From contig CALUZV010000027.1 in the NCBI GenBank assembly GCA_944325345.1, positions 1 through 47,472 on the forward strand: DNA of 47,472 nucleotides, read 5' to 3'. Below the pieces are notes generated by a model. The model ran no database searches. It saw nothing but the letters and a program-made list of their open reading frames with translations, and was not told where the DNA came from. How positions within the stretch are numbered: position 1 is the stretch's first letter; every line of letters starts with the position of its first letter. The translations under genes were made by a program, and so were the position numbers. Positions 6,961 to 14,367 of the stretch are shown in pieces. Source of the DNA: an uncultured Parabacteroides sp. (lineage in GTDB: Bacteria > Bacteroidota > Bacteroidia > Bacteroidales > Tannerellaceae).

Positions 6961-8517
6961 ATGGATGCAATGAGAAAATTGCCGATTGGCATACAGACAT
7001 TTGAAGAAATACGTAAAGAAAATTATCTTTATGTGGATAAGACTGCATGGGTCTATCAGATAGTCTGTATGGGGAAGCCGTATTTCTTGAGCCGTCCGCG
7101 TCGCTTCGGCAAAAGTCTGCTTATTAGTACTTTGGAGGCTTATTTCCAAGGTCGGAAAGATTTGTTCGAAGGGCTTGCCATTGAGAAATTGGAGAAGGAT
7201 TGGATTGAATACCCGGTGTTGCATCTGGATTTGAATGCCGAAAAGTACGATGCTCCGGAGCGTCTGCATTCCATGCTCAATCGCTATCTGAGTATTTGGG
7301 AAGAGACTTGGGGCAAAAATCCGGCAGAGATAACCTCCGCAGACCGTTTTTTCGGCATTATCCGTCGTGCCTACGAGCAGACCGGCAGACAAGTGGTTGT
7401 TCTTATAGATGAATATGATAAGCCACTCCTTCAAGCCTTGTTGGATGAGCCTCTATTAGAAGAATATCGCCGTATCCTGAAAGCCTTTTATGGTGTACTG
7501 AAAAGTGCCGACCGCTATCTTCGCTTTGTGTTCTTGACAGGGGTAACGAAGTTTGCCCAAGTCAGTGTCTTCAGCGATCTGAATCAGCTTCGGGATATAA
7601 GTATGCAGGAAAATTTTGCCCATATCTGTGGCATTACCAAAGAAGAACTGTTGCAAGTCTTTACCCCGGAGTTGGAAATGATGGCGGAAAAGAATGAAAT
7701 GACTTTCCAAGAGGCTGTGGATACGATGATTCAGCAATATGATGGGTATCACTTCCATCCTCGCAGTGCCGGTGTCCTGAATCCGTTCAGTGTCTTAAAT
7801 GCTTTTGCCGCAGGCGAATTTGAGAATTATTGGTTTCAAACGGGTACACCGACTTACCTCGCAGACCTCTTGAAGCAAAGCGATTACGACCTCCGTCTCC
7901 TTATTGATGGCATAGAAGTTGCCTCTTCAGCTTTCTCGGAATATCGTGCCGAGGTGAATAACCCGCTCCCGATGATTTACCAAAGCGGCTATCTGACTAT
8001 TAAGGACTATGATAAAAGTCTGAAACTATATACTTTGGGCTTCCCGAACGACGAAGTCCGCTACGGATTCCTGAATTTCCTGTTGCCGTATTATACGAAG
8101 GTAACGACCGATGAAACAGGCTTCCATATCGCTTCGTTCGTCCGCGACCTCCGAGCAGGCAAAGTCGATTCCTTCATGAACCGCATGAAAGTTTTCTTCG
8201 CAGGCATCCCTTACGAGTTGAGCGACAACACGGAACGCCACTATCAAGCCATTTTCTACGTCGTCTTTACCCTGATGGGGCAGTTCACCGAAGCCGAAGT
8301 GCGCAGTTCGCATGGTCGAGCCGATGCCGTCGTCAAAACCAAAGACACCATCTATGTCTTTGAATTCAAACTGAATGGGACGGCAGAAGAAGCTCTGAAG
8401 CAAATCGATGAAAAAGATTATTTGATTCCTTATCAGTTGGAAGGGAAGAAGTTGGTAAAAGTCGGAGTGGAATTTAGCAAGGATACGAGGAATATTAGTC
8501 GCTATTGCATGGGATAG
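6961..8517 (+). CDS. AAA-ATPase-like / DUF1703 PD-(D/E)XK family protein
   Basis: Member of the large Bacteroidota family with an N-terminal AAA-ATPase-like domain (about residues 5-210) and a C-terminal DUF1703 restriction-endonuclease-like domain (about 410-515); 518 aa. Visible marks are LPIGIQTFEEIRKENYLYVDKT, the modified P-loop SRPRRFGKS (residues 44-52), VVLIDEYDKPL as Walker B, and VYVFEFKLNGTAEEALKQI near the C-terminus, a nuclease-core-like strand with Glu and Lys. These genes are multicopy and thought to be mobile or defence-related, but their role is unproven. It sits with two Rpn-like genes, forming a small accessory island inside the CPS locus. Confidence 0.9.
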   Translation: MDAMRKLPIGIQTFEEIRKENYLYVDKTAWVYQIVCMGKPYFLSRPRRFGKSLLISTLEAYFQGRKDLFEGLAIEKLEKDWIEYPVLHLDLNAEKYDAPERLHSMLNRYLSIWEETWGKNPAEITSADRFFGIIRRAYEQTGRQVVVLIDEYDKPLLQALLDEPLLEEYRRILKAFYGVLKSADRYLRFVFLTGVTKFAQVSVFSDLNQLRDISMQENFAHICGITKEELLQVFTPELEMMAEKNEMTFQEAVDTMIQQYDGYHFHPRSAGVLNPFSVLNAFAAGEFENYWFQTGTPTYLADLLKQSDYDLRLLIDGIEVASSAFSEYRAEVNNPLPMIYQSGYLTIKDYDKSLKLYTLGFPNDEVRYGFLNFLLPYYTKVTTDETGFHIASFVRDLRAGKVDSFMNRMKVFFAGIPYELSDNTERHYQAIFYVVFTLMGQFTEAEVRSSHGRADAVVKTKDTIYVFEFKLNGTAEEALKQIDEKDYLIPYQLEGKKLVKVGVEFSKDTRNISRYCMG

Positions 8518-8554
8518 CTAATAGTAAATAATCAATCTTTAAACTTCAAATAGT

Positions 8555-9418
8555 ATGTGTTCAGAAGGTATTTACGAAAGATATGTCAATTTCTATACAG
8601 ACTTTGCGTTTAAGAAGTTGTTTGGAACAGAGGTTAATAAGGATTTGCTCATCAGCTTCTTGAACGCTTTGTTGCATGGTCGTGAGGAAATCCGTGAGAT
8701 AACCTATCTCAATACCGAGCATCTGGGCACACAAGAATACGACCGCCGTGCCGTATTCGATGTATATTGCAAGAACGAGAAAGGCGAATACTTTTTGGTG
8801 GAGATGCAGAAAGGCGAGCAACAGTTCTTCAAAGACCGCAGCATCTACTATTCAACCTTTGCCATTCGCGAGCAAGCCCCTCGTGGCGAGTGGAATTACG
8901 GTCTGAAAGGCATCTATACCATCGGAATCCTGAACTTTTGCTTTGAAAATGCAGACCCATCTTATTATCACGAAGTAAAGTTGTTGGACACGAAGACGAA
9001 GGAAGTATTTTACGACAAACTGACCTTTATCTATCTGGAGATGCCGAAGTTCACGAAGACAGAAGCCGAATTGGAAACCCTGTTCGACAAATGGTTATAT
9101 GTCATTCGTAACTTAGCTTCCCTGATGGAACGCCCCCGCACCTTACAAGAAAAAGTTTTCCAGCATTTGTTTGATGCAGCCGAGATAGCCAAATTTGATA
9201 AGAAAGAACGCTATGAATATGAAGAGAGCTTGAAAGCCTATCGGGATTTGTTTAGTGTGATAGAAACAGCTGAGTTGAGGGGCGAGAAACGAGGTGAGGA
9301 GAGAGGTGAGAAACGAGGTATTCTTTCAGTCGCCCGCAACTTAAAACAAGAGGGTATGCCTATAGCTGGTATTATGAAGGTAACTGGTTTATCAGAAGAG
9401 GAGATACAACAATTATAA
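8555..9418 (+). CDS. Rpn-family PD-(D/E)XK nuclease (putative transposase family)
   Basis: Recombination-promoting nuclease-like protein of 287 aa. The start (YVNFYTDFAFKKLFG) and the core AVFDVYCKNEKGEYFLVEMQ give D69, E83 and Q85, the D-ExQ version of the PD-(D/E)XK site. The C-terminus has a charged, repeat-rich linker (RGEKRGEERGEKRG, residues about 244-258) and then MPIAGIMKVTGLSEEEI, a helix-turn-helix-like tail common in this family. Members have been linked to RecA-independent recombination and to phage defence; the role here is not known. A shortened relative follows after 12 bases. Confidence 0.88.
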   Translation: MCSEGIYERYVNFYTDFAFKKLFGTEVNKDLLISFLNALLHGREEIREITYLNTEHLGTQEYDRRAVFDVYCKNEKGEYFLVEMQKGEQQFFKDRSIYYSTFAIREQAPRGEWNYGLKGIYTIGILNFCFENADPSYYHEVKLLDTKTKEVFYDKLTFIYLEMPKFTKTEAELETLFDKWLYVIRNLASLMERPRTLQEKVFQHLFDAAEIAKFDKKERYEYEESLKAYRDLFSVIETAELRGEKRGEERGEKRGILSVARNLKQEGMPIAGIMKVTGLSEEEIQQL

Positions 9419-9430
9419 TGTTATAAGATT

Positions 9431-9715
9431 ATGACTTCAGAGGATATTTACGAAGAATACTCTAATTACTATACTAATCTGGGCAAGAAATTGTTTGATG
9501 AGACAGTTGAATGGGACGAGAAAGAACGCGAATATTATCTGAAATCCTATTGGGATTGGTGTAGTTTGATAGAGACTGCCGAGTTGCGAGGGCGAGAGCG
9601 AGCTCTGAAGCAAAGCATGATATCTATAGCTCGCAAGTCAAAGCAAATAGGTTTCCCAATAGCTGATATTGCGAAGGCAACCGGTTTGTCGGAAGAAGAA
9701 ATACAACAATTATAA
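9431..9715 (+). CDS. Internally deleted paralogue of the upstream Rpn-like nuclease
   Basis: This 94-aa protein matches both ends of the preceding 287-aa nuclease but lacks its middle. Its start (IYEEYSNYYTNLGKKLF) parallels IYERYVNFYTDFAFKKLF, and its last 50 residues (SLIETAELRG ... TGLSEEEIQQL) parallel the nuclease tail, ending in identical residues. The D-ExQ catalytic core is absent, so it cannot cut DNA by that mechanism. It may be a decayed copy, or a small regulator that keeps only the dimerising or DNA-binding tail. The frame is intact and starts at a good ATG. Confidence 0.7.
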   Translation: MTSEDIYEEYSNYYTNLGKKLFDETVEWDEKEREYYLKSYWDWCSLIETAELRGRERALKQSMISIARKSKQIGFPIADIAKATGLSEEEIQQL

Positions 9716-9732
9716 TTATTTACTACACTTAT

Positions 9733-9882
9733 AAATCTCCAAAGGCATTGGGTAGAGCTACCCAAAGGTGTTGGGTAGCGGTATCCAATGACGTTGGGTA
9801 GCAGTATCCAAAGGTGTTGGATAGGAGTATCCAAAGACATTGGATAGAAGTATCCAAGGGTATTGGATAAAGCTATCCAAAC
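9733..9882. repeat. 23-bp tandem palindrome array (TTGGATA...TATCCAA)
   Basis: Six units of 23 bp follow the short Rpn paralogue. The arm is TTGGGTA/TACCCAA in the first units and shifts to TTGGATA/TATCCAA, staying palindromic. The spacer hexamers GGCATT, GGTGTT, GACGTT, GGTGTT, GACATT and GGTATT begin at 9744, 9767, 9790, 9813, 9836 and 9859, exactly 23 apart. No gene is seen in this stretch. Confidence 0.92.
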
Positions 9883-9957
9883 AAGAAACAGCCAAGACTA
9901 TCGATTAAACACAAAATTCAATCAAACATATTTCACCAAAAGTTCTGAAGCATCTCT

Positions 9958-10085
9958 TCAGTTCCCTCTACAGCGTCGTTGTAGTTCCCTCTACACTGCC
10001 GTTGTAGGGAGAACTACAATGCCTCTTTAGTTCCCACTACAACGATAATGTAGGGAGAACTACAATGGGTCTGTAGAAGGTGCAC
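9958..10085. repeat. 23-bp tandem palindrome array (TTGTAG-GGAGAA-CTACAA)
   Basis: Five units with GTTCCCT/AGGGAAC-like arms start at 9961, 9984, 10007, 10030 and 10053 and fade near 10076, all 23 bp apart. Some units appear in inverted orientation relative to others, possible because the unit is palindromic. The centre GGAGAA between TTGTAG and CTACAA is the same centre as in the TTAAG-GGAGAA-CTTAA array at 2040-2150, although the arms differ. Confidence 0.9.
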
Positions 10086-10108
10086 TGAAGATAGCAGTAA
10101 TCATAGAT

Positions 10109-10196
10109 GTTCATCCGCATTCTCGTATATGTTGATGGAAAATTACGCGGGTGTTGATGGGTGGAAGCGTAGGTGTTGAGGAATTTTATGAGGCTT
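10109..10196. repeat. Degenerate 22-bp tandem array
   Basis: GTTCATCC / GTTGATGG / GTTGAGGA motifs begin at 10109, 10131, 10153 and 10175, a 22-bp pitch. The units are more diverged than in the neighbouring arrays. It joins directly to the next array. Confidence 0.7.
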
Positions 10197-10318
10197 CTGT
10201 TACCGTTAGCAGAACATCTCTGTTACCAGTAGCAGAAGGGCTCTGCTACCGGTAGCAAGGGTGTTCTGGTAGGGAAGGCAGAGGTGGGCCGCTACCAAAG
10301 GCAGAAACAAAAGGACAA
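10197..10318. repeat. 23-bp tandem palindrome array (GCTACCGGTAGC type)
   Basis: Units beginning CTGTTACC/CTGCTACC/CTGGTAGG/CCGCTACC start at 10197, 10220, 10243, 10266 and 10289, all 23 bp apart. The best unit contains the perfect palindrome TGCTACCGGTAGCA. The array stops six bases before the flippase start codon, so it would form the leader of any message starting upstream. Confidence 0.88.
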
Positions 10319-10323
10319 AATCG

Positions 10324-11868
10324 ATGAGTTCTACAGCAGAAAATAACAAACGCATAGCGAAGAATACAATCTTTCTCTATTTTAGGCAATTGCTGGTAAT
10401 GGCGATTAGCCTTTATACTGTGAGGATTGTATTGGCTGAACTCGGTGCTGAGGATTATGGTATATATAATGTCGTAGGCGGGTTTGTAGCCATGTTTTCG
10501 ATTATATCGGGAAGTATGGTGTCGTCTGTTAATCGTTTTATCACGGTTGAAATAGGAAAGGATAATATGGTGCAGGCGGCTAAGATTTTCTCTACTTCTG
10601 TATTCATTCTTTTATTCTTTGCTGTCTTGGTTTGTGTCGGAGTGGAAACCATTGGCGTATGGTTTTTAAATGCCAAGATGGATATTCCGGATGGGCGTAT
10701 GGTTGCAGCCAATTGGACGCTTCAACTTTCGCTTTTGGCCTTCGTTATCAACTTGATGAGCGTGCCATATAATGCCGTGATTATTGCCCACGAACGGATG
10801 TCGGCTTTTGCTTTGATATCTATTTTGGAAGTCATTCTTAAGCTCGCTATTGTTTTTTTGCTACAAATCATGCCTTTTGATAAATTGGTGGTTTATGCGT
10901 GTCTTACTACGTTGGTCGCGCTTATTGTCCGTATCGTATATACCATTTATTGTAATCGTAATTTTCAGGAAGCTCATTTTAAATACCTTTTAGATAAGGA
11001 ATTATTACGTGAAATGTTGGGATACACTGGATTGGCATTCTGGGGAAATGCGGTTATACTGCTGAAAGATCAGGGTGTAAATGTTTTACTTAATATATTT
11101 TGTGGTCCTGTCGTAAATGCAGCTCGTGGTATTGCAATGCAAATCAATACAGCAGTTTATAGTTTTGTATATAATTTTCTAATGGCAGCAAGGCCGCAAA
11201 TTATAAAGAACTATGCAACCGGAAATTTGTCTGCTATGCATACCCTTATCATAAAAAGTGGGAAGTTTGGCTTTTTTATCTTGTTGCTTATTTTATTGCC
11301 TCTTTGCGCCAGCATTGATTATATACTTGGCTTATGGTTGGTAGAAGTGCCACCCCATACTGTGAATTTTGTAGTGCTGGTTCTCTTATATTCCTTATTG
11401 GAATGTTTTGTTACTCCTGTGATGATGGGAGTTTTCGCTCAAGGTGATATAAAGAGATATGAGATAGCGTTAAGTATCATATATCTTATCAACTTTATAG
11501 CCTCTTATGTATGCCTCAAAGCCGGTATGATGCCTGAAGTCGTATTTGTACTTAATATCTTTTTCAAGGCTTGCGTGTTGGTGGCTTTATTAATGCATTC
11601 TCGATCTAAATATGCTTTTCCAGTTAATGAGTTTTTTAAGCGATGCCTTTTCCCTTCACTGTTGGTTTTTATTATATCTGCTTTGTTTACTTATGCTCTG
11701 TATGGAAAAATATCTATGAATTTTCTCTCTTTTCTTTTGCAATCATTGGTGATAGTAATATGTACCGCTGTGATTATATTGATAGTGGGTATGAATAAAG
11801 GGGAAAGGTTATTCCTTAGAAAAAACCTGCGAGATAAATTAGTAGTAAAAGTGTATCGTAAATTATAA
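10324..11868 (+). CDS. wzx: Wzx-type polysaccharide flippase (MATE/MOP superfamily)
   Basis: Integral inner-membrane protein of 514 aa with about 12-14 hydrophobic segments, expected to flip the undecaprenyl-linked repeat unit to the periplasm in the Wzx/Wzy pathway. The start (NKRIAKNTIFLYFRQLLVM), the motif LGAEDYGIYNVVGGFVAMF near residues 41-59 and YTGLAFWGNAVILLKDQGVN fit the PST/MATE-like Bacteroidetes flippases. It opens the AT-rich part of the locus, where base composition drops sharply, a common sign of serotype-specific genes gained by transfer. No promoter is visible in the repeat arrays before it. Confidence 0.93.
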   Translation: MSSTAENNKRIAKNTIFLYFRQLLVMAISLYTVRIVLAELGAEDYGIYNVVGGFVAMFSIISGSMVSSVNRFITVEIGKDNMVQAAKIFSTSVFILLFFAVLVCVGVETIGVWFLNAKMDIPDGRMVAANWTLQLSLLAFVINLMSVPYNAVIIAHERMSAFALISILEVILKLAIVFLLQIMPFDKLVVYACLTTLVALIVRIVYTIYCNRNFQEAHFKYLLDKELLREMLGYTGLAFWGNAVILLKDQGVNVLLNIFCGPVVNAARGIAMQINTAVYSFVYNFLMAARPQIIKNYATGNLSAMHTLIIKSGKFGFFILLLILLPLCASIDYILGLWLVEVPPHTVNFVVLVLLYSLLECFVTPVMMGVFAQGDIKRYEIALSIIYLINFIASYVCLKAGMMPEVVFVLNIFFKACVLVALLMHSRSKYAFPVNEFFKRCLFPSLLVFIISALFTYALYGKISMNFLSFLLQSLVIVICTAVIILIVGMNKGERLFLRKNLRDKLVVKVYRKL

Positions 11869-11887
11869 AAAGCATTATAAGTTGAAA

Positions 11888-13201
11888 ATGAATAGAACTA
11901 TCGAATTGGCCAAGATTGTGGCTGATGGAGACATGATTAGGTACGAGATTCATGATAATTCAGGTCTCAATTTGCTTCAAAAGAAGAAAGTCGATGCATG
12001 GATAAGATTTTATCATGCAGATAGATTTGGCTTTGATCTTAATAAATTACCGGAATCAGTTTTGGCAATTCCAATTACGCTTTATCTGCTTCGTGTAACT
12101 TGGTTATATGGTGTAGATCTTGTTCTTAATAGTATAGACAAAATGCTGTATGAAAATGTGGATGCAATTCGTGATGCCTATTCTCAGATTTTTGGATCTT
12201 TTGAAGATAAATGGCGAGGGGAAATTAGAGTAAAGGAGATTGTTGAAAATAAACTGCCGGATTCTCAATATAAAAATATTGTTTTCTTTTCGGGTGGTAT
12301 CGATGCTATTCATGCCGGAATAAATAATCCTGGACGGAAATCTGTACTTGTCAGTATTCCTGATGTGGAAAATAAGTCTCAGGCGGAAGGCCCTTTGCGT
12401 GAAGAAAAGTTTCGTTTGATAGAAGAATTTTCTAAAACGATAGGGAGCAATTGGCTTTTGATTTCAAATAATTTCAATAAAGATATTTTTAATAGTGTAG
12501 AGAGTATAGTTAAAAGGAATCATATTCCTGTCATTCGGCAATATGCTGCTGTTGGAAAGTATGTTCCTAATCTATGTTCTGTCGCTCCTTTTGCTTATGC
12601 CTTAGGTATAAAGTCTTTAATAATGGGATCTGGTTTTGAGCAGATAGAAAATGAAATGAAATGGGCTTTAGATGGGACAAATCCAATAATAAGTAATGCT
12701 TTTAAATTTGCAGGAATATCTTTTGCTGAACAGGATGGCCTCTATACTCGGCGTTCGCTGAAAGTAAAAAATATTGTATCTACATTTGATAGACAGAATA
12801 TACATATTAAAATTTGGGCGTGTTTTGATAACAGTAAAGAACAATGTGGAGAATGTACTAAATGTGTTAGAACCCAACTAAATATTCTTTGTGCTAATGA
12901 AAATCCTAAAGATTGGGGATTTGCACTTTTTGATGAGAAATATTTTTCTCGTTTTATACATTCTTATCGTTGGTTCGAAGAAACGCCTGGCTGGGTCTGG
13001 GATATTGTTGATTCTATAGATGATACCCATACATACCCATATTGTAATGAATTGTTGCATTGGCTTAAGCAGATAGGATATAAGAAATATTATAATCGAA
13101 CATTGCAAGTTCGTAAATTGATGAAACTAAGTAGAGTTTTTAAGGTTCATAAATATCCGCATTATGCCTCTGTGGTCTGTCGTAGATTGATTAAAAGATA
13201 A
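11888..13201 (+). CDS. PP-loop (N-type ATP pyrophosphatase) protein with a Cys cluster
   Basis: Protein of 437 aa from ATG 11888 (a TTG six bases earlier is less likely). FFSGGIDA (about residues 133-140) is a PP-loop of the SGGxD type used by asparagine synthetase, QueC and related enzymes to adenylate a substrate. CGECTKC at about 320-326 is a metal-binding CxxCxxC cluster like that near the C-terminus of QueC. I do not recognise the exact family. In this setting it probably activates a carboxylate or other group on a sugar or linked small molecule for amide or similar bond formation. It is followed by an SDR and a ThDP enzyme in tight succession; the chemistry is inference. Confidence 0.7.
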   Translation: MNRTIELAKIVADGDMIRYEIHDNSGLNLLQKKKVDAWIRFYHADRFGFDLNKLPESVLAIPITLYLLRVTWLYGVDLVLNSIDKMLYENVDAIRDAYSQIFGSFEDKWRGEIRVKEIVENKLPDSQYKNIVFFSGGIDAIHAGINNPGRKSVLVSIPDVENKSQAEGPLREEKFRLIEEFSKTIGSNWLLISNNFNKDIFNSVESIVKRNHIPVIRQYAAVGKYVPNLCSVAPFAYALGIKSLIMGSGFEQIENEMKWALDGTNPIISNAFKFAGISFAEQDGLYTRRSLKVKNIVSTFDRQNIHIKIWACFDNSKEQCGECTKCVRTQLNILCANENPKDWGFALFDEKYFSRFIHSYRWFEETPGWVWDIVDSIDDTHTYPYCNELLHWLKQIGYKKYYNRTLQVRKLMKLSRVFKVHKYPHYASVVCRRLIKR

Positions 13202-13238
13202 AGATTTTGCAGAGAGATAATCCAATAATATATTTAGG

Positions 13239-14366
13239 ATGTATATATTAGTTTTAGGTGGCACCGGTGCAATGGGAAAGCCATTGGTAAAAGCACTTTC
13301 TAAGGAGAATATGGTGTATGTTACAAGCCGGAGTGTCCACCAATCATCAGGAAATATTAAGTATTTGCAAGGGAATGCAAGAAATAAAGATTTTCTGAAT
13401 GAGATTCTGTCTATCCATTATTGGGATGCCATTGTTGATTTTATGGTTTATCCGGAAGATGAGTTTAAAGAATATCTTTCCAAACTTCTTGATAGTACGA
13501 AGCAATATGTTTATATAAGTTCTGCACGAGTATATGCAGAGTCTTCAAATTTAATTACGGAAGAAACACCAAGATTGTTGGATGTTTCAACGGATAAAGA
13601 GTTTTTGAAGACAAATGAATATGCTTTGGCTAAAGCAAGAGAAGAAGATCTGTTGAGAAAATCAGGCAAAACGAATTATACGATAGTTCGCCCTTCGATT
13701 ACTTACAATACGGATAGACTTCAATTGGGTGTTCTTGAAAAAGAAAATTGGTTATATCGCGCTTTGCATGGCCGGACGATTGTTTTTTCTCAGGACGTAA
13801 GCGACAAATTGACGACAATGACTTGGGGTGAAGATGTTTCCCTTGGGATAGCGTCTCTTATTGGAAAAGAACAAGCATTAGGTGAAGCTTTTCATATTAC
13901 TTATCCTCAGTCAATGTTGTGGACGGATGTACTGAATGTTTATCTGAAAGTATTAACTGATTATTTTGGTGATGGACGACGGATCCCTGTAATTATGACA
14001 GAGAAATCCACAAATCTTATATTTAAAGGTCGGATTTATCAATTGATATATTGTCGGTATTTTAATCGTACTTTTGATAATACAAAGATTTCTCATTTTG
14101 TGGATGTTCATAATTTTAAATCTCCGGAAGAAGGACTTTCGTCTTGTCTTTCTCAATTTTTGAAAAATCCTCGATTCTTGAATATAGATTGGTGTATAGA
14201 AGCAGTGAATGATAGGGTTGCTGGAGAATATACGCCTCTAAGCGAGATTCCAACTATTCGAGGAAGAGTAAATTATATATTGTATCGCTATAATTTAAAA
14301 TGGATTAGAGTATCAATAAGTTTTTTGTTGAATTTGTTGAGACGAATTAAAAATTCGATTAGATAA
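13239..14366 (+). CDS. NAD-dependent epimerase/dehydratase (extended SDR family)
   Basis: SDR protein of 375 aa with the nucleotide-binding GGTGAMG at residues 7-13, VYISSARVYAES containing the active-site Ser, and Tyr128-x3-Lys132 in YALAKA as catalytic pair. Such enzymes epimerise, dehydrate or reduce nucleotide sugars. The glycine motif and the long C-terminal half (after about 250) separate it from RfbB/RfbD. It ends one base before the ATG of the MenD-like enzyme, so the two are probably co-translated. Substrate unknown. Confidence 0.85.
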   Translation: MYILVLGGTGAMGKPLVKALSKENMVYVTSRSVHQSSGNIKYLQGNARNKDFLNEILSIHYWDAIVDFMVYPEDEFKEYLSKLLDSTKQYVYISSARVYAESSNLITEETPRLLDVSTDKEFLKTNEYALAKAREEDLLRKSGKTNYTIVRPSITYNTDRLQLGVLEKENWLYRALHGRTIVFSQDVSDKLTTMTWGEDVSLGIASLIGKEQALGEAFHITYPQSMLWTDVLNVYLKVLTDYFGDGRRIPVIMTEKSTNLIFKGRIYQLIYCRYFNRTFDNTKISHFVDVHNFKSPEEGLSSCLSQFLKNPRFLNIDWCIEAVNDRVAGEYTPLSEIPTIRGRVNYILYRYNLKWIRVSISFLLNLLRRIKNSIR

Positions 14367-14367
14367 T

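Noticed and set aside
9733..10318. CRISPR array
   Set aside because: Units are contiguous 22-23-bp repeats with only short degenerate spacers of a shared GGCGTT type; there are no unique spacers of 25-40 bp and no cas genes nearby.
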